In this document: positions 12,357-22,643 of the stretch, one piece after another
Position numbering within the stretch: position 1 is the stretch's first letter
How the letters are laid out: each line of letters starts with the position of its first letter
DNA from: Canna indica
Lineage: Eukaryota; Streptophyta; Magnoliopsida; Zingiberales; Cannaceae
Assembly (NCBI GenBank): GCA_034359265.1
Contig: CP136891.1
Span: 39,796,001-39,860,000 of the forward strand
Reading direction: 5' to 3'
Length of the DNA: 64,000 bases
Notes under the pieces: generated by a model
Seen by the model: only the letters and a program-made list of their open reading frames with translations
Told to the model about the DNA's origin: nothing
Databases searched by the model: none
Translations under genes and position numbers: made by a program

Positions 12357-12904
12357 TAGGGGTGGCAATCCGTGTCGTGTTGTGTTTAAATGTGTCGTGT
12401 CTAAAAGTATTTCGTATTGTAAAAGGCTAAACCCGAACCCGACCCTTTTATTCCCGGGTTGACACGACACGACACACTTAACCCGTTTAAGTAAACGTGT
12501 CTAAACGTGTGCATCTGTACACCTATACGATACAACACGATAAACACAATTTCAATAGTGAACAAAATAAAAGCTACATGAAATTAAAAATTAAACACAT
12601 TAGAAAGACTATTAATAACAAGACATACCCAACATTCGTAACTTTTTACTTATTATATATATATATCCTTATAAACGGGTAAATGGATTAAATAGGTTTA
12701 GTAACACGATTAAACACGTTTAGTTAAATGGGTTTAATCGTATTTATACGGGTTACACGGGTTCAACCCGGATTAACACGATTATTTAATCGTGTTAATC
12801 CGGGTTGAACCTGTTTAATCAAAACACACGTTTAGCCAAACCCGAACCCGCGTAACTCCGTGTCGTGTCGGGTTATCGTGTCGTGTCAAAAATTTCCAGC
12901 CCTA
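12357..12904. mobile_element. hAT-like MITE with AACCCG motifs
   Basis: The element begins TAGGGGTGGCAA and ends in the near-inverse TTTCCAGCCCTA. Inside are many GTGTCGTGT and AACCCGAACCCG motifs in both orientations, so it folds extensively. No coding potential. TAGGGNTGGNAA termini are typical of plant hAT MITEs. The flanking 8-mers do not match well, perhaps because another insertion starts five bases past the right end at 12910. Confidence 0.6.
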
Positions 12905-12909
12905 CTTGG

Positions 12910-14127
12910 TGTTGGCTTAAGATTTTCAAGCTTGGTCTTAATCTCGATTTTGATGATAACAAACATGGAGCTAATGTTTCATTGAGAAATCTTTCAGGTT
13001 CCAAGTCGGTTAGTGCTTGACGTCCCCGATCGGAAAAATTAGAGAAATTTGAGAAATCGGCAAGGATGCTCGTCTGCGCTCGGATTCATCGGGATAATAG
13101 AGTCTAGGTTTAAGGTGTCTAGTTTATATTATCAATCCTCTTTATGATGCATAACAATCCAAAAACCATCCTCGAATTCCAAAATATGAAAACTCGAAAA
13201 CCGCCCTGAATCCACTAAGCCTAGGGAGCTCCTTGGAGGGCTATATGACCTAGATAGTTTCTTGACATAAAAAATAACGGTAATTGTTCCTTGGGTTAAA
13301 ATTAGATAATGGGGTATTTTAAAGGAATTTTTGGAAGCCTTTAGCCTACCCTTATTTGACCCGAAAAATTAGAAAAGTTCTGTTTTCGAAAAATTTGTAC
13401 TAGACCCAAAAAACTAGATTTTGATTTTTTAGATATTTTTACTGAATCCAAATGGGGGGTAATTCTTATATAACATTTATGTTTTAAAGTTATTAACTAA
13501 AAGTTAATAAATGTTATATAAGTCGGCTTAGCAAAAACGAAACCCAAATGAGTAGAAAAACAAAGCAAATCACTCTGCTTAGTCCAGGTTTGATCGACCG
13601 AATGATGTTGAAAAATGGTAGTAGCCATTTCGGTCGATCGGTCGGTCGACCGAATAGCGCCAAAAATGGTAGTAGGCTACTTCGGTCGACCGACCAGTGC
13701 CAAAAATTGGCAGAAGGCTCATCGATCGACCGAATTGCAGAGAAGAAAAATCGCATCTGGCGGTCGATCCGTCGGTCGACCTCATAGAGAGATTGAGTCA
13801 GTGATCGCTCGAGCGGTCGATCGGTCGGTCGACTGACGATCGACCGACAAGCGACCGAATGATGGAAACGGCTAGTTTTCCACCCGTTGAGCCGCCAGTT
13901 ACATTCCATTTCTTCTTGGCTCTATAAATACCCAAACCCTGCCTTCCTTAAAAAACTTTTGATCACTCTTAACCTTCATTGAGTCATCATTGATCAACTC
14001 TAAGCTTTTATTGAGCCATTTTTTAGAGAAATCCTAGTCTAAGCTTTCATTCATAGAGTTTGCCTTCAAGTTTGATTTGATTCATCATCAATGCATCAAG
14101 AGGAGCTTGGATTCATTGTGTTGGAGC
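12910..14127 (+). mobile_element. Solo-LTR family, copy 1 (3' truncated)
   Basis: The sequence starts TGTTGGCTTAAG and follows the same course as the copies at 26580 and 43673: a TTAATCTCGATTTTGATGAT block, a CTAAGCCTAGGGAGCTCC block, a GGTCGACC cluster (about 13585-13860) and a TATA box at 13923. It stops at GTTGGAGC near 14127, about 550 bp short of the family 3' end, where unrelated sequence begins. Minus-strand ORFs through the palindromic cluster are low-complexity and not genes. Confidence 0.75.
13923..13930 (+). promoter_or_regulatory. TATA box of solo-LTR copy 1
   Basis: TATAAATA within GGCTCTATAAATACCC, at the place conserved in the sister LTRs at 27465, 44829 and 59302, directly downstream of the palindromic cluster. 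It would mark the U3/R promoter of the LTR. Confidence 0.6.
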
Positions 14128-14330
14128 TAGGGCTGAGCAAAACCCGATCCGACCCGAAAATATCCGAAAAACCGATCCAAAAATTCATTTCGGGTCGAGT
14201 TATTCGGGTAATATCGGGTCGGGTCGGGTATTATGTTTGAAAATTTTGTCTATTATTTTGGGTTGGGTCGGGTTCGGGTGAAAACCCTGTTTAACCCGAC
14301 TCGACACGATTTTAGATTAAATATATATTT
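14128..14330. repeat. TAGGGCTGAGCAAAA repeat, GGGTCGGGT-rich
   Basis: It begins TAGGGCTGAGCAAAACCCG, a typical hAT-MITE-like terminus, and is full of CGGGTCGGGT and its complement. No matching right end was found, so it is probably a truncated MITE abutting the truncated LTR. Confidence 0.45.
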
Positions 14331-14344
14331 TTGATAAAATATAG

Positions 14345-14412
14345 CTTTGGCTTTGTGGTTAGAGGGGTGGGGATAAAGTTTAGGAGGTCTTGAGTTCAAG
14401 TTCTACTTGGGT
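14345..14412 (+). repeat. tRNA-derived SINE head candidate
   Basis: TGGTTAGAGGGG (14356-14367) resembles a pol III A box. GAGTTCAAGTTCT (14392-14404) resembles a B box, at roughly tRNA-like spacing. No cloverleaf could be drawn and no poly(A) tail with target duplication was found. Confidence 0.35.
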
Positions 14413-14514
14413 TATAATTTTAATACAATTGTTCATCTTTTTTATCACTATTTTCAAGATGATTTTTTTTTTAAATTTTTTTTTCTAAACCTCTGCCTAG
14501 CATCATCACCAATG

Positions 14515-14910
14515 GAGTTGATGCACAAGGATCGTTCAACACAGTAGATTTCTCTGCGCATCAAATCGAGCTTGCAGATTCATCCTCTTGATGGATTAGC
14601 ATATGCCACCTCTCAGGTAATGATTCTTCCATTTGACATGTTGGATTATGAAGTGCAGATTGATCTGTTTTCAAATACCTTAAGCATTTGAGATAAATGA
14701 TCACTCATTTAATCTTTTAACAAGAATTACAACAAATGTGTTAAAAGAGTAAGTTCACAATTGAAGTCCGTTTCTATTCTCAGGTTGGGAATCTCCGGGT
14801 GGATGAACTTCACTATGTTGTTCAGATGGGCTTTGTGCAGAGCCAGCTGGGAGCTACCTTCCCTTCTCAAAGCTTGCCTGAGGAAAATTGCAAGAGTGAC
14901 AAGTTCAGTG
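14515..14910 (+). other. Exon-like sequence of unknown origin
   Basis: 14550-14625 reads ISLRIKSSLQIHPLDGLAYA followed by a CAG/GTAATG donor-like site. 14780-14895 reads NLRVDELHYVVQMGFVQSQL, less AT-rich than its surroundings and preceded by a CTCAG acceptor-like site. The pieces look like exons of a host gene taken into the surrounding element. I do not recognise the protein and could not match it to the XB3-type ligase found downstream. Confidence 0.3.
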
Positions 14911-15393
14911 CACAAACTTAGAGGGCATCCCTTTCTTATTTACTTTGTCCACCTAACACATAAAAGTTTGCATATGATCTCTTGATTTTGACTAGGGTTA
15001 GTATATGATTGTCAGGTTCTCGAAATATGAGTTCACTGGATTCGTCCTCGAAATGAGTTAGAATAGTTTGTATTTTACCCTAAACCGGACATGCCATTGG
15101 ATAGAAAAAAGCATAAGAATAGGCTCAGAGCTAAGCACGCTATATGCTGAAATCATGCTCTTAGTTTAAGGGAGATTGGACGTTCTTGCAGATTAGCGAG
15201 TGTAACTGTGTGTTGAGGTGATGAAAATGATGTCAGTTTATCTAGCAATATAGACTCCAAAAATTTAATGCTTGTGAGAGCCTCATTTATGGCGACAACG
15301 TTCACCCTACCTCATCCTTTTAAGGTCATGATCAGATCATTGGTGTCTATTTAGTTCTTCCTCTACTTTGCTATCTGCTATGCTTATTCATGA

Positions 15394-15465
15394 TATATGG
15401 GCATCCAAGTTCTTATTGCTACAGGAGCCAGCTTGACCACCAAAAATGCTAATGGGTATGTTGCT
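15394..15465 (+). pseudogene. Ankyrin-repeat fragment, XB3/XBAT type
   Basis: The plus strand reads GIQVLIATGASLTTKNANGY, which fits an ankyrin repeat (x-x-L-I-A-x-G-A-x-L-x-x-x-N-A-N-G). It matches the last ankyrin repeat of plant XB3/XBAT E3 ligases closely. It lies ~730 bp upstream of a RING fragment of the same family, in gene order and on the same strand, so both probably come from one captured or decayed gene. The preceding ankyrin repeats are absent. Confidence 0.5.
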
Positions 15466-16195
15466 GACATGTTAAGCTTTCAGGTTTCATGTTATCTAGC
15501 ATTCAAACAGCTAGGATTTTGCTTTGTCATGTTAGATGCTTTATCACCTAGATTATGTCAATATAGTAACAAATTGCCAATATAGACATGGAGAATTTCT
15601 ATTATGTTGATACTTGATACCTCATTTAATTGTATGGTTCTAATCAATTATAAATGAAGGTAAATTATATGGCTACTTCTATCATTTCTAAACAGTGATT
15701 TGTATACTTTGTAAATTTTGGTTAACTTAAGAAACTTTTGCTTCCAGTCTAATTTGTATACTTTGACTAATAGTGATTGCCATCTATCTTTTGTTTAAAT
15801 GCCATATAAGTATCATTTACAAGTGTACTATGGATTAACTGTATTTTTTTATGACCTCTCAGTCTCAGTAATTCTAATAGCAGATATATAACATGTCAAA
15901 TTAAAGTTACATTTTTTTACACTTTTTAACCTTGTACGAGAGTTTATTAGAACAAATGCATTTATGTTATTCACTCTTTCAATAAATTTCCATGTTGGAA
16001 GTGCTTGCTACCAACAAGATTGCATCATCTAGTAGCAAAACCTTGCTCTCTATCTAATCAACTTTAAGGTTCAGAAATGGTGAGGTTGAAAGGTTGAAAA
16101 GTTCTATATGATTAGATGAATATTCATTCAGTGGCACTTGTTCTTATAATAAATATTAGCAATTTGACTGTAGAAACAATACTACAAAATCACAG

Positions 16196-16707
16196 GTTGC
16201 AACCATGAGTTTTGCACCAGATGTGCCCTGTACCTGTGTTCCACTAACAACACATCGACCACCGTATTGGGTCCACCAGGATCGATACCTTGTCCCCTGT
16301 GCCGGCAAGCCATTGTCTCATTCATGAGGATTTCGGGGATGAGCTCGATCAGGGAGCTGCCAAGAACAAGCCTCTCTTTATCACTGTGCACTGCATGCCC
16401 AGCTGTGGATGGATTTGATTCAACTACTGGTGCTTCAATGGCTACTCAATTCTGCAAGCTTGACTTCTATTTCACTAGGGTGCCATCCTTGGGCTCCTCT
16501 TCTTTCAGGTCACTGAGCTGCCAAAGGTTCTCCTCCATGAAGCTTAACTCCACATTCTGCATGGGAGTTCTTGAAACAAGCTTTTGCCTGATAAGATGCC
16601 CGAGGTCAGCTTTCGGCCTCCGGCGATCGTCTTCTCAAAGGGAGAGCAGTAACCGATCATGTCTTTTTCCTTTCGGTAGTATTGACGCTACTACGGATAA
16701 GCGTTGA
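16196..16707 (+). pseudogene. RING and C-terminal exon of XB3/XBAT-type E3 ubiquitin ligase
   Basis: After a CACAG acceptor at 16191-16195 the frame is open for 170 codons to a stop at 16705. It begins CNHEFCTRCALYLC, continues with STNNTST and GPPGSIPCPLCRQAIVSF (the second half of the RING), then RTSLSLSLC, and later PLGSSSFRSLSCQRFSSMKL, CMGV and a Ser/Arg-rich tail. This order is specific to plant XB3/XBAT33-type ankyrin-RING E3 ligases, which ubiquitinate target proteins. The exon for the first RING cysteine pair and the ankyrin domain are missing apart from the piece at 15394, so it is a fragment. I infer capture by the surrounding CACTA-like element; a dying in-place gene is the alternative. 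Confidence 0.75.
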
Positions 16708-17159
16708 ATTTTCTCCACCAGAATTCTCGTCTTCCTTTGCTGGCGAACATGTAGCTCTAAATGTTTGTCATGATTATGTAAATAGAAAATCATGTCTTTT
16801 TATGCATTCTGTAAAGTATGCACTCTCCACCATTTCTGATTGAAGCAAGTTTGGTTGTATTTAGTCAAAATTGTTCTCTAAACATTTTTCTGCAAATAAG
16901 ACTAGAATCTCTCCTACCACCTTCAGATTGATTTTTTGCAGTCTTGACTATTACACTAGCATTTCTTCAAGCTAGTGAGAAGTGTTGGGAAGAGTAGTTG
17001 GAATTGCCAAACGTCATTAACACTGAACATACATCTTGGTTAGATTCCATGCCGGAACTATATAAACATATATGCACAGATATGAGAACTTTTAATTTCC
17101 TATCTTTCATATATAAATAGAAAATTTTTATTTTTTTATTTTTTTAATAAAATTGATAT

Positions 17160-17460
17160 CTTCTACGATTTTGCTATTGCAGTAGCTGTAGCAAAAGACT
17201 ATCTTCTGCTATGATTTTGCTACCATGGTAGCCGTAGCAAAAGACCATCTTCTGCTATGGTTTTGCTACCGCAGTTGTTGTAGGAGAAGATCATCTTCTG
17301 CTACGGGACTGCGACGGTGTTGCCAATGGCAAAATCTCTCGTCGCAAAAAGTTTGCGACGCGATCTTCTATGACGGAAAGTTGCGACGGTCTCTGGCTAT
17401 CGCAAAAAATCTTTTTGCGGCGGTTTTGCTACCGCGTTAGCCGTCGTTGAAAAGCATTTT
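17160..17460. repeat. Subterminal repeats, right end
   Basis: Repeated TTTTGCTAC, GTAGCAAAAGA and TTGCGACG motifs mirror the left-end array at 11667-11860. They end in a GCATTTTTCTGGTCC terminus. Confidence 0.5.
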
Positions 17461-17468
17461 TCTGGTCC

Positions 17469-18278
17469 GATGAGATTTATATCCTGATTAATTTCAATTA
17501 AATTCCTATCCGACTGAAATCTTATCCAGCGAAACAAACGCACCCCTAAGGTTATGATTTATTTGATTGCCAAATGGGCTAGATAACAAATTTATAATGG
17601 TTCATTTGTTTTGTTAGATAGGATATGATAGGATAAAATTACAAATGAGAAAAAATATTAGATATATTTTTTTCAATCCGGTGTGTATCAAATATAACAT
17701 CAAATATATATTTTTCCAGCCCAATTTTTTTCTAAATCATACACTAAATATACAAGAAATTAAAAAAAATTTATCAAATTTGGGTAATTGGTACCTATGG
17801 GGTTAAAATCCATATTCCATAGCCTACTTGAATTAATCAGTACGTGTGTACTTTTTCTAGTTGAATGCTACTGATCTACCTAAAATCGATTAATTGGGTA
17901 GCCTACTCGAATAAATTGGGCTAAGATAGATTTAATTGAAAGACAATTTAGTTAGAATTTGATTTAACTTGAAATTGATTTTATTTAAAGCAAACTAATT
18001 TAAGACCTAAATTTTGGTTCGATCTAACAAATTAGAATTATACCAAGACAATGTTAATTTAAAGGCAAAATTTAGATAAAATAACATAATATAATAAAAT
18101 ATATTTCGTATTTAATTTGATTTGATCAATTAGGGTTGTAAATAAATTAAAGTGAATCCATTTTAGAAGTCAATTTAATTTACTACCCATTATTTAACAA
18201 TAAAATTAAAGTTAAATTAATTTAGTGTAATTTACTTTTTAATATAATATTTAATCAAGTTTGAATACCAGCTAGTGT
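17469..18278. other. AT-rich filler with a truncated TIR end
   Basis: 17500-17548 ends GCGAAACAAACGCACCCC followed by TAA, the inverse of a PIF/Harbinger-type terminus, but its left partner is not visible. The rest is AT-rich with no ORF of interest. Confidence 0.4.
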
Positions 18279-18287
18279 ATTATAATA

Positions 18288-19365
18288 GGGAAAAGGTACA
18301 AAAATGCCCATAATATTTTCTTACGGATACTAAAATATCCCTAACATTTTTTTGGGATAAAAAATACTCCTTACATTATGGAATTGGGTACAAAAATACC
18401 CATATAGGTAAACGATGTTAATTGAAAGATAACGGAGTTGACATGCAGGCCAAGACGTTTTCTCATTGGTACTAAAATACCCATAATATTTTCTCACGGG
18501 TACTAAAATGACCCTAACGTTTCTCACGGGTACAAAAATACCCCTAATATTTTCTCACGGGTACTAAAATATCTCTAACGTTTGTTTTGGAGCTAAAATA
18601 CCCTTGAAGTTATTGACAATAGAACAAAAATGACACCAAACTAATTTCTGTTATGTGAGACTTAACAGAGATGTCATGGATACTGATAGAGATGTTGACT
18701 TTACACGTGGTGCACATGCTAAGAGCAACTTGCCACGCAACCGTAAGGGTGAGTAAAAAAATTGAAAATTCAATTAATCGAAAAATCGATTTGAAATCGA
18801 ACCAAATTTTTTGATTAACCGATGGTTTTAGCTTCGGTTTTTATTTTCTAAATTTTTAGTTTTCAATTTCAGTTTCAGTTTCGATTTCTTATGTGTCGCT
18901 TACGTGGCAAGTTATTATTTGCATATGCGCCACGTATAAAGTCAACATCTTTGTTAACATCCACAACATCTTCGTTAAGTCTCACCTAATAAAAGTTAGC
19001 TTGATGTCATTTTTGTACCATTTTTAATAACCTTAGGGGTATTTTAGCTTTAAAACAAATGTTAGAGGTATTTTAGTACCCGTGAGAAAAGTGTTAGAGA
19101 CATTTTTATACCCGTGAGAAACGTTAGGAGTATTTTAGGACCCGTGAGAAAACGTCTTGGCTTGCATGCGCGCCATATATCCACGTCATCAGTCTCAGTT
19201 ATCAGTCACGTCAGCTCCGTTATCTCTCAATTAACGTTGTTTACCTATAGGTGCATTTTTGTACCCAATTCCATAACATAAGTGGTATTTTTGATCCCAA
19301 AAAAACCTTAGGGGCAATTTTAGTACATGTGAGAAAACGTTATGAATATTTTTGTACATTTTCCC
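18288..19365. mobile_element. Foldback Mutator-like element (MULE MITE)
   Basis: Terminal inverted repeats begin GGGAAAAGGTACAAAAAT and, inverted from the right, GGGAAAATGTACAAAAAT. A 9-bp direct repeat ATTATAATA flanks the element (18279-18287 and 19366-19374), the length made by Mutator-type transposases. Long arms contain multiple copies of an ACGGGTACTAAAATACCC-like unit, and each side includes a GTTATCTYTCAATTAAC block. The centre (18750-18900) is AT-rich. There is no transposase ORF, so it is non-autonomous. Confidence 0.85.
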
Positions 19366-19374
19366 ATTATAATA

Positions 19375-19694
19375 TTTTATTACTAATTTAAAATAAGTTT
19401 ACTAATTTTAAATAAGTTTATTTAAATATAAAACTTACTTTTAAACCAATTTAGTTTGAATTAAATTGAGGTAAATATAATGATAAATTTTGAATTTATA
19501 ATTTTATATTCTTAAAAATATTATGTGTGTGTAAGGGGTTGACTCAAATTGGATTTTATTCGATCAAGTCGTGATTGAATTCAAAAGGAGGAGAATTGCA
19601 GATTCACTGGGCTTGGCCTGGCTCAGGCAGGCTACGCAAGTGGGCCAAGCCCATCTTTATGCAATTGACACCATGTGCAGCCAATGCACATAAA
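19375..19694. other. No feature recognised
   Basis: AT-rich on the left; a GGGCTTGGCCTGGCTCAGG stretch near 19608 is the only notable composition change. No gene seen. Confidence 0.5.
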
Positions 19695-21455
19695 GGGGGC
19701 GTTTGGTTGCCCGCAAGTACAAATGTTGTAACTCTAGTTGCAGCATTTAGATAACAAATTTGTTTGGTTGACTGCAAAATCATTTTGCAGCATTTACTAG
19801 TTGCAACTTGTATTTCAAATATCATTTGCGGGCCGCAAGTGGAATTGCAGCCCAAAAAGCCCGCAATACAAGATTGCGGGCTGCAAATGCAATAATTTAA
19901 GTATTGAAAAATAATTAATTTTGGCGACGTAGAGTCGTCGGATGAAGACGAGATAAATATCAAAGTTGTAGGTTTTTGCGTGCTGAACCTGATGGTAGTG
20001 TCAAATTTTACATCTGATGTCATTTGATAGATTTTTTAATATATTTTCAGTATTATACAAAAATTAAAAATTATTAATTTTTCAGACAAATCGTGTCGGG
20101 CCTAAGTTTTTAGCCTGGCCCGAAAAAATTTGTCCCAGGCTCGACCCAAAAAATTTATGCCCGACCTGACCCAAAAAAGTTCGTGTCCAGCCTGGCCCGA
20201 AAAAATTTGTGCCCGGCCCGGCCCGAAAAAATTCGTGTCCGTCCCGCCCCGAAAAAATTTGTGTCCGACCCGACCCAAAAAATTCGTGCACTGCACGGCC
20301 CGTCCCAGCCCGGCTCGATCCGAAAAAATTCGTGCCCAACCCGGCCTGAAAAATTTCGTGCCCAGCTTGACTCAAAAATTTCGTGCCTGGCCTAGCCCGA
20401 AAAAATTTGTGCTCGGCCAGGCCCGAAAAAATTCGTGCTCAGCCTGGCTCGAAAAAATTCACTGTCGGCCCGGCCCTGCCCAAAAAAAATTCGTACCCTG
20501 GCCCGACCCGAAAAAATTCATGCCCGACCCAAAAAAATTCGTGCCTTGCCCGGCCCAAAATTATTCGTGCACGGCCCAACCCCAAAAAATTCGTGCCCAA
20601 CCCGGCCCAAAATATTTTGTGCTCGGCCCGCCCCAAAAAAATTCGTGCTCGGTCTGGACCGAAAAAATTCTTGCCTAGCCCTGCCCGAAAAAATTCGTGG
20701 TCAGCCCTGCCTAAAAAAATTCGTGTCCCGACCCGACCCGAAAAATTTTATGCCTAGCCCGACCTAACACGAAAAGAAATTCATGCCCAGTCCGAAATAT
20801 TCGCATCGGGCCCAACCTTGCCCGAAAAAATTCGTGCACTGCCCATCTTGACTCGGCTCGGCCCAAAAAATTTATGCCCGACCCCGCATGAGAAAATTCG
20901 TTCCCGGCCAAAAAAATTTTGTGCTCGGCCCGGCCCGAAATAATTCGTGCCCGACCCGGCCTTAAAAAATTCGTGCCCGGCCCGGCCTGACCAGAAAAAA
21001 AATTCGTGCCCAGCCCGAAAAAAATCGTGCACTGCCCAACCTGTCCTGGTCCGACTCGGGCCGACTCGAAAAAATTCGTGTCCGGCCCGGCCCAAAAAGA
21101 TTTGTGCACGACCCGACCCGAAAAGTTCGTGCCCGGCCCTGCCCGAAAAAGTTTGTACCCGGCCCGGATAAATTCGTGCATGCTCGGCCCATCCCATCCC
21201 GGCCCGGCTCAGCCCGACTTGAGAAAATTCGTGTCCGACCCGACCCGAAAAATTTCGTAAGATGCAAGTTGCACGTTGCAAGTTGCAAGTGTAATTACAA
21301 CTTCCATTTGCGGCCAACCAAATGCTTGCAAATAGAAGTTGCAACTCTACTTGCGGGCAACCAAACGGTAGGCTGCAAAATCTATTTGCGGGCATTTGCT
21401 TTTGCATGCAAATAGATTTTGCAGCATTTACACTTGCGGGTAACCAAACGCCCCC
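19695..21455. mobile_element. TIR element with GGGGGCGTTTGGTT ends
   Basis: The termini are GGGGGCGTTTGGTTGCCCGC and the inverse GCGGGTAACCAAACGCCCCC. AAA flanks both sides (19692-19694 and 21456-21458). GNTTTGGTT-type ends and a 3-bp duplication point to PIF/Harbinger, although TAA or TTA would be the expected target. Inside each end are TTGCAAGT/TTTGCAGC motifs in inverted orientation. The middle is a GC-rich tandem array (20085-21255). No transposase is present. Confidence 0.7.
20085..21255. repeat. GC-rich tandem array, CCCGGCCCGAAAAAATTCGTG unit family
   Basis: About 35-40 degenerate units alternate a GGCCCGGCCC-type GC block with GAAAAAATTCGTGC. The spacing between AAAAAATTCGT cores is usually 24-36 bp, longer where the GC block is doubled. 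Because cores and blocks are partly in register with codons, long ORFs run on both strands (up to 182 residues plus, 227 residues minus). They are Pro/Arg/Lys/Phe-rich or Gly/Arg/Phe-rich and overlap in several frames. I read this as non-coding minisatellite DNA. Confidence 0.85.
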
Positions 21456-21464
21456 AAAGTTCAA

Positions 21465-22240
21465 TTTGAAGATTCAATTGACTGGTCAACATTAAAGATA
21501 TCAAAAGCATATATGTGTCGCAGGTAGTTCGAGAAGCTGCTTCAAAGTTTTGATGGTTTGACTGGTCAATGTTTATCAATATGTGCAGCCATCTCCTGCA
21601 CGTGATTCGAAGTCCAAAAAGAGCCTTTCTTTTTTGCCGATTGTGTTTGTTCAACTTGATCAAAATTCTTATTACTCGGTCAAATTAAATATTGGCGACC
21701 GTCTAATTACATCCGAGCAGCTCAGATTAATTCTTTGCCGCATTCATCTCGCAAAGAAATAGCACAAGTCGGCCCCCCTTTTTCCAGTATAAAAGGAGGC
21801 TTATTTCAAGGTTCAAGATCATTCCACAGTAAGAGAAAATTCTCTAGTACGAGAGTTTTAAATATTCAAAAAATTAAGAGTACCACTACGATTATTTTTT
21901 TAAAAAGTGTCTCTTCTCAGTTTCTGACATACAGCAATAAGAGTTCAATTTCATGGTAGATCTTACCGAGACAGTGCCTTTACTCCGTATTAGTTTTAGG
22001 TTCAATTAATTTAAGACAGTTTACTGTATTCTGAAGGGGATTTAGATTATTGCAATCTTATTGTAAAGTTCTTTTTTGAATTTAATAAAACAGTCTTCTC
22101 TTCTCCCTGTGGACGTAAGATCGACACCCCGCCGAGTCTGAACCACGTAAACCCCCTTGTGTATTTTGTTTTTCTACATTATTATTATCGAATTTGATTT
22201 TCTGTTTCTCTCGTCGGGTTCGAGTTTGGTAGATCATACA
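21465..22240 (+). repeat. Copia-like LTR remnant with TATA box
   Basis: A TATA box (TATAAAAGG, 21788) is followed by a ~300-bp leader and then GTGGACGTAAG near 22111 and GAACCACGTAAA near 22140. The GTGGACGTAGG...CCACGTAAA pair is a hallmark of the R-U5 end of plant Copia LTRs. No primer-binding site, second LTR or coding region follows, so this is a solo or truncated LTR. Its 5' limit is uncertain. Confidence 0.5.
21788..21794 (+). promoter_or_regulatory. TATA box of LTR remnant
   Basis: TATAAAA in CCAGTATAAAAGGAGGC, at the position expected for the U3 promoter of the LTR remnant. Confidence 0.5.
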
Positions 22241-22643
22241 AGAAATTATTCCAAATTTACTAACACATGCAAATTGGACTATGCATGCCAAAATACAATA
22301 CATGTATTGAAGTAACTAACCACTGGGTATTCCAATTGTTAATACATGAATTTGACATATTCCAACATAAGACCTAATACTATATTAAGTTTGGTTCATC
22401 ATCACTTATCCCAACAGCTTAAGCTTAAGCTTAAGCCTATAGCAAAAGGCCGATAATACACTTTTATGTCCTTAACAACTCTCATAAAACAGTCGAGGAT
22501 AAACAATACTCAAGTTTTGGGTTTACTTGATTTATTCTGATCTTGATTAATTAAGGATTAACAATAGTCAACAGCTAATTAAGCTGAAAATTTCTGACAT
22601 ATTTGGATGTAGAACCCCGAAGGATGGATCAAATAAAAGTTAG
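22241..22643. other. 3' flank of the bHLH gene
   Basis: No element or ORF recognised. It lies downstream of the bHLH stop codon and should contain the 3' UTR and polyadenylation site of that gene; I could not pick a specific signal with confidence. Confidence 0.4.

Larger units (their letters stand above)
11655..17468. mobile_element. Probable decayed CACTA element carrying gene pieces
   Basis: The left end reads ACTACTAGAAATCATGC and the right end, inverted, gives GGACCAGAAAAATGC; both resemble the CACTACNAGAAA terminus of plant CACTA elements. Inside both ends lie dense subterminal repeats with TTGCGAC, GCGACGG and TTTTGCTAC motifs (11675-11840 and 17160-17455) in opposite orientation. The interior holds pieces of an XB3/XBAT-type E3 ligase and no CACTA transposase. 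The outermost bases are degenerate and I found no clear 3-bp duplication, so this is an inference from subterminal repeats and layout. Confidence 0.5.

Noticed and set aside
12349..12912. 8-bp target duplication for the hAT-like MITE
   Set aside because: ATTGGAAC and CTTGGTGT match at only four positions, so I did not claim a TSD.
13514..13909. ORFs through the GGTCGACC cluster (Arg/Ser/Asp-rich)
   Set aside because: Several frames on both strands are open because of the palindromic motif; no conserved protein among the sister LTRs.
20082..21464. Long ORFs of 100-227 residues on both strands as a repeat-protein gene
   Set aside because: They overlap in up to five frames, follow the minisatellite unit, are low-complexity, and have no start context or domain.
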